DNA of 64,000 nt from Caballeronia choica (GCF_001544535.1 NZ_FCON02000003.1:1-64000), one strand, 5' to 3'. Positions 9,347 to 18,022 are shown, counted from the first letter of the stretch. The notes: generated from the letters alone by a model not told the origin. A program made the numbers and translations.

Positions 9347-11059
9347 TCAAAGCTGCTCGTCGATGGGCAGCAACGTGAAAAGACCCGTCATCGCGTTACG
9401 GTACAGGCCCGCTTGCGGATCGAAGTTGTAGGTGACCGTGCCGTCGTGTTCCTCGGTCGTCCAGATGAGCGGCGAAAGCGGCGAGCCGGTCGATTTCAGG
9501 CGGGCAAGCTCGTCCGGCGACGCCAGCTCGACGCGATAGCTCGCCGCGGGCCGGACGCCGCGCTGGAACAACTGCGCGGCTTCGTCGGCGATCGGCTTGC
9601 TGTGGATCACGAGCGCCAGCTCGGTATTCAGCAGCGCCGAGCGCGGATCGAGATTCATCGAGCCGATCACGAGAATACTCCGATCGATCACGTATGCCTT
9701 CGCATGCAGGCTCGCGCGCGATTGCGAACCGAAGAGGCCGGCGGTGGGCTTCGCTTCGCCTTCGCCCTGGGTCGCCTTGAATTCGTACAGTTCGACGTGA
9801 TTCCTGAGCAGCGGCACGCGATACGGCGCATAGCCCGCCTGCACGGCGACGGCATCGGTCGCGGAGAGCGAATTGGTCAGCACCGCGACCCGCACGCCGC
9901 GCTGCGTGAGCGCGCCGAGCGCCTTGACGCCGGCATCGTGCGGCACGAAGTACGGCGACAGGATCAGAAATTCGCTGTGGGCTTCCTTGATGAGTTCGCC
10001 TAGGCGCTCCATCGGCGGGCTCTTGTAGTCGTCGCTCGGGTGCTCGATCTTCGACGGCGAATCCACCTCGAATTCCGTGCGCGCCCAGACGAGTCCCATT
10101 TCTCCGCGCGCGATCTGCTGCGCGATCGGCGTCGCGTTCAGCGGCTTCGCGTTGAGCGGATCGGCCTGCGTGCGCCAGTGCGTGCGCAGGTCGTCGCGGG
10201 TCTTGTCGAGGTCGGAGGGATCGAACTTCTGCTTGTTCAGCGCCCGCAGCGGATACGCGAGCGTGCTGTTCCAGTAGTCGTCGAAGCTCGCGGAGATCCT
10301 TTGGGCGACGGGACCCGCGGTGAACACGTCGAGATCGCGGAATTGCAGCGTCGGGCTGGCGCTGAAGTATTCGTCGCCGAGATTGCGGCCGCCGACGATC
10401 GCGATCTGGTTGTCCGCGATCATCGACTTGTTGTGCATCCGGCGCGTGAAATGGCCGATCTGCGTGAAGAGGTTCTGCGTGCGCCGGGCGAAACTCTGCT
10501 GCGCGCTGCCGAACGGATTGAACACGCGAATCTCGATGTTGTCGTGGGAATCGAGCGCCGCCATGATCTGGTCGATGTCCTTGAAATTCAGGTCGTCGAC
10601 CAGCATGCGCACCCGCACCCCGCGATCGGCCGCGTAGAGCGCGGCGCCGAGCAGCAGCTTGCCGGTGTTGTCCTCCTCCGCGATGTAGTACTGCATGTCG
10701 AGCGTCTTCGTCGCCGCGCGGGCGAGTGCGATGCGGGCCTGCAGCGCATCGGTGCCGCGCGGCAGCAGGCGCACCGCCGACTCGTCCGGATGCGCCGCTT
10801 CGAGCGGCGCGAGAGCGGTGGAGAGCGGGGTCGCGGTGGCGGCGGGCAGGGCGTGCGTGACGGGGCGGTCGAAAGCGGTGGCGGGCGGACGGGTCGCGCA
10901 TGCGGTGAGCATGAGCGCGGCCACGGTGGCTGCGCCGAGTTTTCGATAGCGCGCGGGGCGAGTGATGGTGTGCTGGAGGTCACGCGATACGGCGTGCGCT
11001 GCGGGTACTGCGATTGTCGCTGATGATTCCCTGCATTCCGACACGTGCTTTTTCCTCAT
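9347..11059 (-). CDS. Phospholipase D-family lipoprotein (cardiolipin synthase-like)
   Basis: A 570-residue protein with two HKD motifs: HNKSMIAD from His209 with downstream GGRNLGDEYF, and HAKAYVID from His452 with GSMNLDPRS. This pairing is that of cardiolipin synthase/PLD phosphatidyltransferases (ClsC-like). Near residue 40 a hydrophobic stretch ends in LTACATRPP, a lipobox, so it is probably a lipoprotein facing the periplasm. The start is uncertain: ATG 11059 is used, but an open frame runs to 11182 and a start nearer the signal is possible. fumC follows 15 bases downstream. Confidence 0.83.
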   Translation of the reverse strand: MRKKHVSECRESSATIAVPAAHAVSRDLQHTITRPARYRKLGAATVAALMLTACATRPPATAFDRPVTHALPAATATPLSTALAPLEAAHPDESAVRLLPRGTDALQARIALARAATKTLDMQYYIAEEDNTGKLLLGAALYAADRGVRVRMLVDDLNFKDIDQIMAALDSHDNIEIRVFNPFGSAQQSFARRTQNLFTQIGHFTRRMHNKSMIADNQIAIVGGRNLGDEYFSASPTLQFRDLDVFTAGPVAQRISASFDDYWNSTLAYPLRALNKQKFDPSDLDKTRDDLRTHWRTQADPLNAKPLNATPIAQQIARGEMGLVWARTEFEVDSPSKIEHPSDDYKSPPMERLGELIKEAHSEFLILSPYFVPHDAGVKALGALTQRGVRVAVLTNSLSATDAVAVQAGYAPYRVPLLRNHVELYEFKATQGEGEAKPTAGLFGSQSRASLHAKAYVIDRSILVIGSMNLDPRSALLNTELALVIHSKPIADEAAQLFQRGVRPAASYRVELASPDELARLKSTGSPLSPLIWTTEEHDGTVTYNFDPQAGLYRNAMTGLFTLLPIDEQL

Positions 11060-11305
11060 TGTTATTCGCTGCCAAACATGGCGACCAATGCGCGGGCTAA
11101 TTGATCGCGTAGCAAGGTTCGTGCGCGCGAAGGTATGGCTGAACAGGCCTGTTAGCACGCGAATTTCGAATCGTATGAACAAACTTAGTATAGTTTCACC
11201 GCAAAGGTGGGAGCGCGTGGCTATCGCCCGTCATGCAATTTCCATACGCTATCAGGATAGAAGTGATCTGCATCCATCAAACCATCGCTTACTGGACGGA
11301 AATGA

Positions 11306-12262
11306 ATGGCAGTAGAACTGAAAACCGACTCTTGGTACCGGTACACGCTGTATCGAAGCAACGAGAGATATATGGCGTTCGAACCCGAAGAGAAGCGAAG
11401 GGAAGCAGTCGATGCGGGCAAGAAATTCACGGCGTCGGCCTATGCCGACGTGTGGGCCAAGGATGCGGAGTTGGTTAAGCGCGTGCGTGCCTTCCTCGGC
11501 GAGAATTTCCACTGGCATGACCGGCTTGCCAAAAGCGGCGCCGATTTGCACGTTGTGCAGACGCTGATGGACATGGTGCGCGGCGGGAGCGTTGTCGTGA
11601 TTCCCGAGAAGCCGGTATTCAGCGGCGGCGGCATTGCGTGGCCACCGAAGAAGCCCGCATCGTCGCCGTTCTGGGGCGTCGAAAATTATGATCCGCCACG
11701 CTACGCGAGCGTGCAGGAACGGTATCTTGCACAGATCGCAGAGTTGCAGGCGACCGAAACGCCGTGGGCCGAAATCGAGGCGATGAACGACGTCATCAAC
11801 CAGAAGTTCATGCACGCTGCGGTTCTGATCGATCCTCTAGGTATGTTGCCCACGTTCGCCCGCGCGGGCTGGATCAGCAAATATGGTTCGCCCGACCTTT
11901 CGACCTGGGGGCAGGAAACCGATACGGGCGGTGACAGCGATACGTCCGACGCGAGTGTATCCAGCGACTCAGCCGAAGGCGACGCTTCGACCCCTCTCGG
12001 CGACGCGCAGCCGTTCGAGTACACGCCCGACATGCTCGATGGCGATACAGAAGAGGTCGCCGCACGCGGGGTTCGCATGACAGGCAACGAACCGGGCGGA
12101 TACCGCATCAATCCGAATGGCCTTGACGCGGATTACTTCGATTCGAAGGGCAATCTTTGCGCCCAATACCACGAGAGTCACGGAGAAGCGCACGGCCATA
12201 ATTTTGACGCTGGATTGCGAGATGACACTCATCTCCCAATGTCCCCGATCAATTGCAGGTAG
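11306..12262 (+). CDS. Putative polymorphic toxin/effector, unknown C-terminal domain
   Basis: A 318-residue protein I do not recognise by family. ATG 11306 follows a GGACGGA ribosome site. It has no signal peptide or membrane segment. Residues 1-105 are a compact helical domain (ending SVVVIPEKPVF); residues about 205-235 form an Asp/Ser/Thr-rich linker; the last 60 residues are dense in polar and His residues: YHESHGEAHGHNFDAGLRD. A delivery-like N-terminus, a flexible linker and a small His-rich end fit a polymorphic toxin. The downstream gene, 23 bases away, looks like an Imm50 immunity protein, which is the main support. GC content and codon use are lower than in neighbours, suggesting transfer. 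A type VI secretion effector is possible; no vgrG or hcp is nearby. Confidence 0.55.
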   Translation: MAVELKTDSWYRYTLYRSNERYMAFEPEEKRREAVDAGKKFTASAYADVWAKDAELVKRVRAFLGENFHWHDRLAKSGADLHVVQTLMDMVRGGSVVVIPEKPVFSGGGIAWPPKKPASSPFWGVENYDPPRYASVQERYLAQIAELQATETPWAEIEAMNDVINQKFMHAAVLIDPLGMLPTFARAGWISKYGSPDLSTWGQETDTGGDSDTSDASVSSDSAEGDASTPLGDAQPFEYTPDMLDGDTEEVAARGVRMTGNEPGGYRINPNGLDADYFDSKGNLCAQYHESHGEAHGHNFDAGLRDDTHLPMSPINCR

Positions 12263-12285
12263 AGCGCATCGCGAGGTGGAAACCA

Positions 12286-12753
12286 ATGAGCACCGGAAAC
12301 AGGACATGGGGCTGGGAAATGGCGAGAAACAGTGGCTTGCTCGTCAAGATTTTTGGAGATTACCCCTCGTTTCACGACTCGGCCGTGACGAAGTTCTCTT
12401 TGCAGAGAAAGCGGCGTTCATTCAACGGCCTAGATTCGAAACCGCTACCGGCCGGACGCGTGCGTTATTTGGTCGATCTCCAACTCGAGGTGCTGCACAA
12501 CCGCTACGCGGCTCCTCCCGCTGATGGAGGTCCCGACTATCTGGTCGTGCTGGATCTGCTGGATATTCGAGGTTCCGAGATCGATGTAAACGCCATGCTC
12601 GAAGAAGCGTCGGTTATGGAAATTTCCTTATCCGATACGCCCGATGATTTGATCCGATTCGACCTTGAACCCAATATCGGGCTCGATATTCGCCTGACTT
12701 GTAAGGAGGTCGTTGTCAGTGCAATCCGACCGTACAACCGAAGCGACTTTTAA
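12286..12753 (+). CDS. Imm50-like immunity protein
   Basis: A 155-residue cytoplasmic protein. The segment LLVKIFGDYPSFHDSAVTKF matches the start of the Imm50 family (FGxxPSFHDaEV pattern), and the remainder is an alternating beta-strand pattern (YLVVLDLLDIRGSEIDV) usual for that fold. ATG 12286 has a GAGGTGG ribosome site eight bases upstream; the longer frame from 12253 overlaps the previous gene and lacks one. It lies 23 bases behind the putative toxin gene, the typical toxin-then-immunity order, and probably neutralises it. Lower GC than the flanks. Confidence 0.65.
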   Translation: MSTGNRTWGWEMARNSGLLVKIFGDYPSFHDSAVTKFSLQRKRRSFNGLDSKPLPAGRVRYLVDLQLEVLHNRYAAPPADGGPDYLVVLDLLDIRGSEIDVNAMLEEASVMEISLSDTPDDLIRFDLEPNIGLDIRLTCKEVVVSAIRPYNRSDF

Positions 12754-12811
12754 GCCCTAGAAATTCTGACAAGCCGCTCTCCGCGAAACGCAACACGCCA
12801 TCGCACGGACG

Positions 12812-12838
12812 AAAAAAAGCCCGCCATGGGGGCGGGCC
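12812..12838 (-). terminator. Hairpin terminator for the MATE exporter gene
   Basis: Read on the minus strand: GCCCGCC, a 5-base loop, GGCGGGC, then seven T residues. It lies 113 bases beyond the exporter stop codon. The remaining sequence between 12754 and 12950 shows no gene. Confidence 0.8.
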
Positions 12839-12950
12839 CAATACCCCTGTCACTGGAGTCTCAAGGAGGAGACGATTCGATCGTAGCGCCCGACTCCAGC
12901 GATTCCAACCAAATAAGCGTGCTTTGCTTATCGCGACACGCGTGCATCGC

Positions 12951-14381
12951 TTATGCGTTACGACGGATACCGCTCGCGCCGTGCGCCGCGTTATCCGCGA
13001 TGCCCCGCTCGACGATGCGCCGGCTCATCCGGTGAAACCGCAAGGTCATCAGCGCGGCGACGCTCGCGAGACCGGCGGCGAGTCCCCACCACAGCCCCTT
13101 GGTGCCCGCTTCGAAGTGGAAGGCGAGCACATATCCCGTCGGAAAGCCGATGCCCCAGTAGCCGAACGCGGCGGCGAGCATCGGCACGCGCGTGTCCTTC
13201 AGTCCGCGCAGGCAGCCGGAGCCGACTGTCTGCATCCCGTCGACGATCTGGAACACCGCCGCCACGCCCAACAGCGACGTCGCAAGCGCGACGGTTCTGG
13301 CGTTCGCGGGATCGTCGAGATTCAGGTACAGGCCGACGATCGCGTGCGGCGCCGCGACCAGCACGAGCCCCGACATCATCATGAACCCGACGCCCAGCGC
13401 GATCGCGACAAATCCCGCGTGGCGAGCGGCCACCGGCACGCCCGCGCCGATCCAGTAGCCGACGCGCACATTCGCCGCCTGGCCGATCGCGAGCGGCACC
13501 ATGAACGCCACCGACGCCACGTTCAGCGCGATCTGGTGCGCGGCGAGCGGCGCTTCGCCGAGGATGCCGACCATCATGCCGGTGGCGAGAAAGAGCGTCG
13601 ATTCGACGCCATACGTGATCGCGACCGGCCAGCCGATGCCGAACAGTTCGCCCATCAGCGGCAGTCGCGGGCGCGCGGCGACGACGAAATGCCGGTAGCG
13701 CGGACGCAAATGCAGGAACGCGACGAGCGCGAACGCGATCGCCCAGACGGTGATCGAGGTCGCCGTCGCCGAGCCGAGGAAGCCGAGCTTCGGCAGGCCG
13801 TAAGCGCCGTGGATCAGCCCGTAGTTCAGGAAGCCATTGACGAACACGCCGCCGATCGACACCCACAGAAGCCTTCGCGCCGCGCCGATCGCCGGCAGGA
13901 ACGCGCGCATCATGCCGACGCCGATCAGGCTGGCCGGCGTCCCCCAGCGCAAGACCGCGCAGTATTCGCCGACGTTTTTCGCGAGCGTGGCCGGCTCGTT
14001 GAACGCCAGCAGCAGCGGCTCCGCGTAGCTCAGCAGCACGAACGCGGGAATCGAGAGCAGCACCGCGAGCACGAGGCCGGTCCAGTAGATATGCGGCACG
14101 CGGTCATCGTCGTTTGCACCGCGTGCATGCGCGACCGACACGCTCACCGACGTCAGCACGCCCTGCAGCAGCGTCACCACGACGAAAAACAGGTTCGCAC
14201 CGAGGCCGCCGGCCGCGAGCGCATCGGGGCCGAGCGAGCCGAGCAGGATGGTATCGGTCACGCCCATCGCCATTTGCGACAACTGCGAGATGGCGAGCGG
14301 CGCGGCAAGCCGGGCGGTATCGGCGGCGTGGCGGGAAAGACTGGGCGGCGGCGTGGCCGCGCGTGTGAAGCCGGGTTGCAT
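12951..14381 (-). CDS. MATE-family multidrug/Na+ exporter (NorM-like)
   Basis: A 476-residue integral membrane protein with twelve predicted hydrophobic segments in two similar halves, as in MATE transporters. Family features include LAAPLAISQLSQMAMGVTDT near the N-terminus, GTPASLIGVGMMRAFLPAIG in the middle and GWPVAITYGVESTLFLATGM at the start of the second half. It should export cationic compounds in exchange for Na+ or H+ across the inner membrane. Substrates cannot be read from sequence. It is followed by its own terminator. Confidence 0.9.
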   Translation of the reverse strand: MQPGFTRAATPPPSLSRHAADTARLAAPLAISQLSQMAMGVTDTILLGSLGPDALAAGGLGANLFFVVVTLLQGVLTSVSVSVAHARGANDDDRVPHIYWTGLVLAVLLSIPAFVLLSYAEPLLLAFNEPATLAKNVGEYCAVLRWGTPASLIGVGMMRAFLPAIGAARRLLWVSIGGVFVNGFLNYGLIHGAYGLPKLGFLGSATATSITVWAIAFALVAFLHLRPRYRHFVVAARPRLPLMGELFGIGWPVAITYGVESTLFLATGMMVGILGEAPLAAHQIALNVASVAFMVPLAIGQAANVRVGYWIGAGVPVAARHAGFVAIALGVGFMMMSGLVLVAAPHAIVGLYLNLDDPANARTVALATSLLGVAAVFQIVDGMQTVGSGCLRGLKDTRVPMLAAAFGYWGIGFPTGYVLAFHFEAGTKGLWWGLAAGLASVAALMTLRFHRMSRRIVERGIADNAAHGASGIRRNA

Positions 14382-14582
14382 GTCGGATCGAAGAGAGGAC
14401 GGCCCAGAGCGGGCGCCGCCGGATTTGAACAGCGGATTCGGAAAAGCTGCCGGGCGCCGCTACCGTTTCAGGTCCGTGCCCCGCTCGTTCATGCTGCTGA
14501 AACCTGAACGAAAGACGACTAGCTTATTGCCAGAACGACCGCATGTCGATGGCGGCGCGGTTATTCGCGCTATCCGCCTGCG

Positions 14583-14804
14583 TCAGACGGCCTTCAGAAC
14601 CCTGATCTTCGACCCGTCGAGCGAAACCGTCTGTCCCGCGCGGATTTTGCAGGTCTTGCGCAGTTCGACCTTGCCGTCGACCTTCACGTCGCCCATCGCG
14701 ACGCGCGCCTTCGCGGCGCCGCCGCTGTCGGCGAGGCCCATCAGCTTGAGCAGGTTGTGCAGTTCGACGAACTCGCCCGTGAGTGTGAATTCGAGTTGCG
14801 GCAT
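14583..14804 (-). CDS. S4-domain RNA-binding protein (YbcJ-like)
   Basis: A 73-residue protein that is essentially one S4 domain: ELHNLLKLMGLADSGGAAKA, GDVKVDGKVELRKTCKI and a basic end GSKIRVLKAV. Such free-standing S4 proteins bind structured RNA and are thought to act on ribosomes or tRNA. ATG 14804 gives the family N-terminus MPQLEFTLTGEF; longer frames to 15011 and 15025 are not supported. The 200 bases between it and the MATE gene hold no other gene. Confidence 0.82.
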   Translation of the reverse strand: MPQLEFTLTGEFVELHNLLKLMGLADSGGAAKARVAMGDVKVDGKVELRKTCKIRAGQTVSLDGSKIRVLKAV

Positions 14805-15089
14805 GGTGGGCGGCGCTTGAGGACAGGAAAGGGCGCCCATGATAAACCACGCGGGCACGCGCCGTGCTGAACTGGAACCGCAGTGGCCCGGCGCAGGATG
14901 TTGGCAAATGTAGCCGAGTGAAACGGTCGGTAACAATGACTCGTTTTGGCGAACTCGCCGCACGGGCGCCGGGTCTGTACTCGTGATCGATGCGTTATGT
15001 ATGGTTCGCAAAGGTCATTCGTCAATCGAAGAAGTCGGGCAAGCCGGTTTCATCGCTTCGCCCGAGGCTGAACAAGAGAGGAAAAACTC

Positions 15090-15494
15090 ATGAAGAAGAT
15101 TCAAACGCTGCTGATCGGCTCCGCTTTCGCTGCAATCGCTTCGTCCGCTGCGTTCGCGCAGACCGCGCAACCCGCCGATGCCGGCGCGCAGATGTCGGCT
15201 CAGGTACAGGGCGCACCGGGCGTCACGCCGCCGCCGCAGAACCTCGTCGCGCCGGCCTCGACCGATCCGCTCGTCCAGAAGCGCAACGCCAACGCGCAGG
15301 CGAACGCGGAATACCGCGCGTCGAAGAACGCGTCGAAGGAGCAACTGAAGGCGACCAACAAGGAAGCGAAGGCGCAATACAAGGAAGAAGTGCGCAACGC
15401 CAAGATCAACCAGAAGGCCGACAAGCAGACCGCCAAAGATGAACTGAACGCGGCCGAACCGTCGACGCCGAAGGACAGCGGCCTGCAGCATTAA
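15090..15494 (+). CDS. Secreted, Lys/Ala-rich hypothetical protein
   Basis: A 134-residue protein with a signal peptide (MKKIQTLLIGSAFAAIASSA, cleavage near AFAQ). The mature part is Pro/Ala-rich first and then a highly charged helix (ASKEQLKATNKEAKAQYKEE), with no cysteine or transmembrane segment. It is likely periplasmic. AGAGAGG lies upstream of the ATG as ribosome site. The next gene encodes a shorter protein of the same style, suggesting a duplicated pair. Function not recognised. Confidence 0.7.
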   Translation: MKKIQTLLIGSAFAAIASSAAFAQTAQPADAGAQMSAQVQGAPGVTPPPQNLVAPASTDPLVQKRNANAQANAEYRASKNASKEQLKATNKEAKAQYKEEVRNAKINQKADKQTAKDELNAAEPSTPKDSGLQH

Positions 15495-15507
15495 GCTGGG
15501 CCGTGGA

Positions 15508-15532
15508 GCGGCCGCCGTCCGTCGGCGGCCGC
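15508..15532 (+). repeat. Perfect 10-bp inverted repeat between two small secreted-protein genes
   Basis: GCGGCCGCCG, five bases, CGGCGGCCGC. There is no T-run, so it is not a standard terminator; in mRNA it would form a stable hairpin about 20 bases before the next start codon and could protect or separate the two messages. Confidence 0.75.
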
Positions 15533-15552
15533 CATGAGGACAAGGAGGACGC

Positions 15553-15807
15553 ATGACGATGCATAAACTGTGCGCCGCGCTTGTGGCGGGCGTTGTCGCG
15601 ACGGGTGCGACAGTGTCGTTCGCGCAGACGACCACCGACGCGCCGGCGACCCACGCCGACAAGAAGGCCGCGAAGAAGCAGGCCGAAGCGGACAAGGACG
15701 CGACCGTCGCGCAGGCGAAGGCCGACAAGAAGAAGACCGAATCGCAATCGAAGGCGAATGAAGCCGCCGCCGATGCGAATTTGAAGGACGCGAAGAAAGC
15801 GCAGTAA
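15553..15807 (+). CDS. Small secreted Lys/Ala/Asp-rich helical protein
   Basis: An 84-residue protein with signal peptide MTMHKLCAALVAGVVATGAT (cleavage near SFAQ) and a mature region of about 60 residues made almost only of Ala, Lys, Asp, Gln and Glu (KKAAKKQAEADKDATVAQAK). It is predicted to be one long charged helix in the periplasm. An AAGGAGG ribosome site precedes the ATG. It resembles the upstream gene in composition but is shorter. Function unknown; an envelope-spacer or stress role is only a guess. Confidence 0.7.
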   Translation: MTMHKLCAALVAGVVATGATVSFAQTTTDAPATHADKKAAKKQAEADKDATVAQAKADKKKTESQSKANEAAADANLKDAKKAQ

Positions 15808-15827
15808 CGGCAGCGATCTTTCGTAGG

Positions 15828-15863
15828 AACGCCGAGGCCCCGCTTGCGGGGCCTCGGCGTTTT
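15828..15863 (+). terminator. Hairpin terminator after the small secreted-protein genes
   Basis: A 16-bp perfect stem (AACGCCGAGGCCCCGC / GCGGGGCCTCGGCGTT) with a two-base loop and a short TTT tail, 21 bases after the stop codon. The 167 bases to the next gene show nothing else. Confidence 0.8.
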
Positions 15864-16030
15864 GCAGGAGAACGGAATTGGTTCGACCGAACGCCATTAA
15901 AAATCAAATGCTTATTAACGAATTCGCTCACCCTGCTCATGACGCGGAACCGAATAAGTTGGACTCACCCGATTTGAGACGCTAATTTGCTGGATTCGCA
16001 GGAGGGTGAAATTGCACACGTCGCATCCAC

Positions 16031-16918
16031 TCAGGTATCGGCGGCGAATACTCGATCGAGCGTCGTTCGAAATGCGTTGAACAAGTCCTCGTTCGCACCA
16101 GGTCTTTCTCCTTCGATCTGTAGCGTACGGTGTCCCCCGCCCAGCATCTGGTTAAGCAACCGGGGGTAGGCTTCGCCTGGTGCCAACGCCTCCAGAATCA
16201 GCGGCCGGATCGCTGGTGCGACGAGAGCCGCCATGTCCCGCGCGAGCAGTGCAGCCCCAGCGACGTCCGGATCGAATCCGTGGGCTTCGAGAAGGTCCAG
16301 AGCGTCGCCGTCGTAGAGTCGATCGTAGTTACCCGCGTCTGCATATCTCGACATCAGGAACCGCAGATCTGTCGCGTCCCTTGCATGCGCGGTGTGCCTG
16401 TCTCGCCACGCGAGGATCTTGAGCATCGCGAGAGCCGGAAGGGACGCAACGAGGACAACGACGTCGTGTGCCAGTTCAACCTCGACGGCCGCCTCCAGCG
16501 CTTCGCCAAAGCCTGCGACATTCATCCGGAATGCGCCGCCTGGCCATTCAATCTCGCGGTCGCCCTCGCGCTCGAGTCCCCCGAAGGGAACGATATCCAG
16601 CCACATCCTTTCGCCTGAGTCGGGCGCCGTGTAATCGAGCCGCTGAGCCTCCGCACTGGGCTCGAACCTTCCTGTCCCAATGAGCGCGTCGCGCAGTTCC
16701 CTGTCGCCTTGCCAGCTTTCGATGCACACACCAATGTCGACGTCGGCGGTCGCTCGCGACTGCTCGATCCCGAAACGATGCGTGGTCAGGATGTCGCGGG
16801 CCGTCGCCCCGCCCACAAACCATGCTGCGCCAACTTGATTCGCCGCGTTCGAGACGTCACGCAGGACGGCGACGGACATCTCGCAGATAGGATGGGCCTC
16901 GTGCAGCTTAATTGCCAT
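16031..16918 (-). CDS. AbiEii-family nucleotidyltransferase toxin (type IV toxin-antitoxin)
   Basis: A 295-residue DNA polymerase beta-type nucleotidyltransferase. Motif I is FVGGATARDIL at residues 34-44 and the metal-binding pair is DVD at 59-61, followed by a later KILAWRDR segment; this matches AbiEii toxins, which transfer nucleotides to RNA and stop growth, often on phage infection. It overlaps the antitoxin gene by 11 bases, so translation is coupled. ATG 16918 is used; an in-frame GTG at 16936 adds six residues and neither has a strong ribosome site. Part of a lower-GC cassette. Confidence 0.85.
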   Translation of the reverse strand: MAIKLHEAHPICEMSVAVLRDVSNAANQVGAAWFVGGATARDILTTHRFGIEQSRATADVDIGVCIESWQGDRELRDALIGTGRFEPSAEAQRLDYTAPDSGERMWLDIVPFGGLEREGDREIEWPGGAFRMNVAGFGEALEAAVEVELAHDVVVLVASLPALAMLKILAWRDRHTAHARDATDLRFLMSRYADAGNYDRLYDGDALDLLEAHGFDPDVAGAALLARDMAALVAPAIRPLILEALAPGEAYPRLLNQMLGGGHRTLQIEGERPGANEDLFNAFRTTLDRVFAADT

Positions 16919-17924
16919 GTTGGATGTACTGGTCACGAATCATCTGCGCGGTTTCGAGGTTGCGCGAGTCACCGCTCGCGACAAGATCGGCGTAGACGAG
17001 CACGGGATAGACGACGTTGTCGACCAACCCCGGGGTGCGGTTCAACTCGAAGGGCGCCTTGAGAAACTCAACGTTTCCCGTAGGCTCCGGCCGCAGCCGC
17101 CCGCGACTGATCATCTGGGTAGGGATCCCGTTGGTGCAGTACACCGTCACGACCGCCGGCTTCAGATAACTCGTCATGAGCGCAGCGGCGGACTCACCAC
17201 CCAACATCCATTCGTTGTTCGGCGCCAGCATGTCGGTCCACCAGTTCGGCTCCGTCGCGCGGTATCGTCCGAGTTTGAGTGATTCCCTCAGGAGCGAGGG
17301 ATAAAGGGTGACCCATTCATCGAGCAACCGATCGAAGTTGGTGAAAGCCAGCCCGTCCCCGCGCTCGATCAGGTCTTTACGCTGCAGTAGAGTTTGCACA
17401 GTGGTGTGTGCGGTGCCGGTGCTCACGCCGGCGAACATTGCGATCGTGCGTCTGCTTTCGTGGAGTAGCGCTGGCCTGACGAGCAGCGCGAGGATGACCT
17501 GAAGTGATCGCTTGGACCAGAGGCTGGGTCGACGGCGCTCGGTGGCGCGCGGACGACCCGAAATCAGGACCAGAGTGCTACCGTCTTTCACGAATGCGTT
17601 GCCGGACTCGTCGATCGCGTTCACGCCAAGGCTGCGGCAGGCGTTGACTAGCGCGGGTGAAAGATACGAAGTCACGAGGAGAACATGCTGAGCGTTGAGC
17701 AGGCCGCTGGTGGCGGCCAGGGCGGAGAGCCGCTCCTGGCGGTCGATTGAGGGCACTACGACGGCCACGCGGCGCACCGGTGGATCTAGCTCAAACTCGA
17801 CCGTGCTGTTGTAGCCGGTACCGGGCGGCGTCGGGATGACCGACGTCGCAACCCCCGCGCTGACGCTGAAAGCCTGCGTGGCGGATGTGATGAGTGGATC
17901 GGGGGCGGCGACTGGTGCGCGCAT
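16908..17924 (-). CDS. AbiEi-family antitoxin and transcriptional repressor (type IV toxin-antitoxin)
   Basis: A 338-residue antitoxin of the AbiEi_2 type. The central winged helix reads RSLQVILALLVRPALLHESR and GVSTGTAHTTVQTLLQRKDL; the C-terminal part has FDRLLDEWVTLYPSLLRESL, LGRYRA and LGGESAAALMTSYLKPAVVT, all characteristic of that group. About 135 N-terminal residues before the HTH are extra compared with short antitoxins. ATG 17924 follows a GGAG ribosome site; the TTG at 17939 is less likely. The protein probably represses its own operon by binding the nested inverted repeats at 17961-18022 and blocks the toxin activity. Confidence 0.85.
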   Translation of the reverse strand: MRAPVAAPDPLITSATQAFSVSAGVATSVIPTPPGTGYNSTVEFELDPPVRRVAVVVPSIDRQERLSALAATSGLLNAQHVLLVTSYLSPALVNACRSLGVNAIDESGNAFVKDGSTLVLISGRPRATERRRPSLWSKRSLQVILALLVRPALLHESRRTIAMFAGVSTGTAHTTVQTLLQRKDLIERGDGLAFTNFDRLLDEWVTLYPSLLRESLKLGRYRATEPNWWTDMLAPNNEWMLGGESAAALMTSYLKPAVVTVYCTNGIPTQMISRGRLRPEPTGNVEFLKAPFELNRTPGLVDNVVYPVLVYADLVASGDSRNLETAQMIRDQYIQHGN

Positions 17925-17960
17925 CTCAACTCCGTTCAATTTTCTCTAGTGTACACGATG

Positions 17961-18022
17961 CGTGAACGGTGATAAATATTGAACAACGTCAGATAAGTGT
18001 TCAAACCGGCTGGCTGTTCACG
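17961..18022. promoter_or_regulatory. Nested symmetric inverted repeats, probable AbiEi operator
   Basis: CGTGAAC (17961-17967) pairs with GTTCACG (18016-18022), and TTGAAC (17979-17984) pairs with GTTCAA (17999-18004). Both pairs share exactly the same centre, 17991.5. Upstream of abiEi this is the layout expected for a cooperative repressor. A further GTTCAA half-site lies at 17934-17939. Confidence 0.65.

Noticed and set aside
16918-16936. Longer GTG start for the AbiEii toxin
   Set aside because: Not excluded, but it adds only six residues before the conserved start and no better ribosome site; the ATG at 16918 was preferred.
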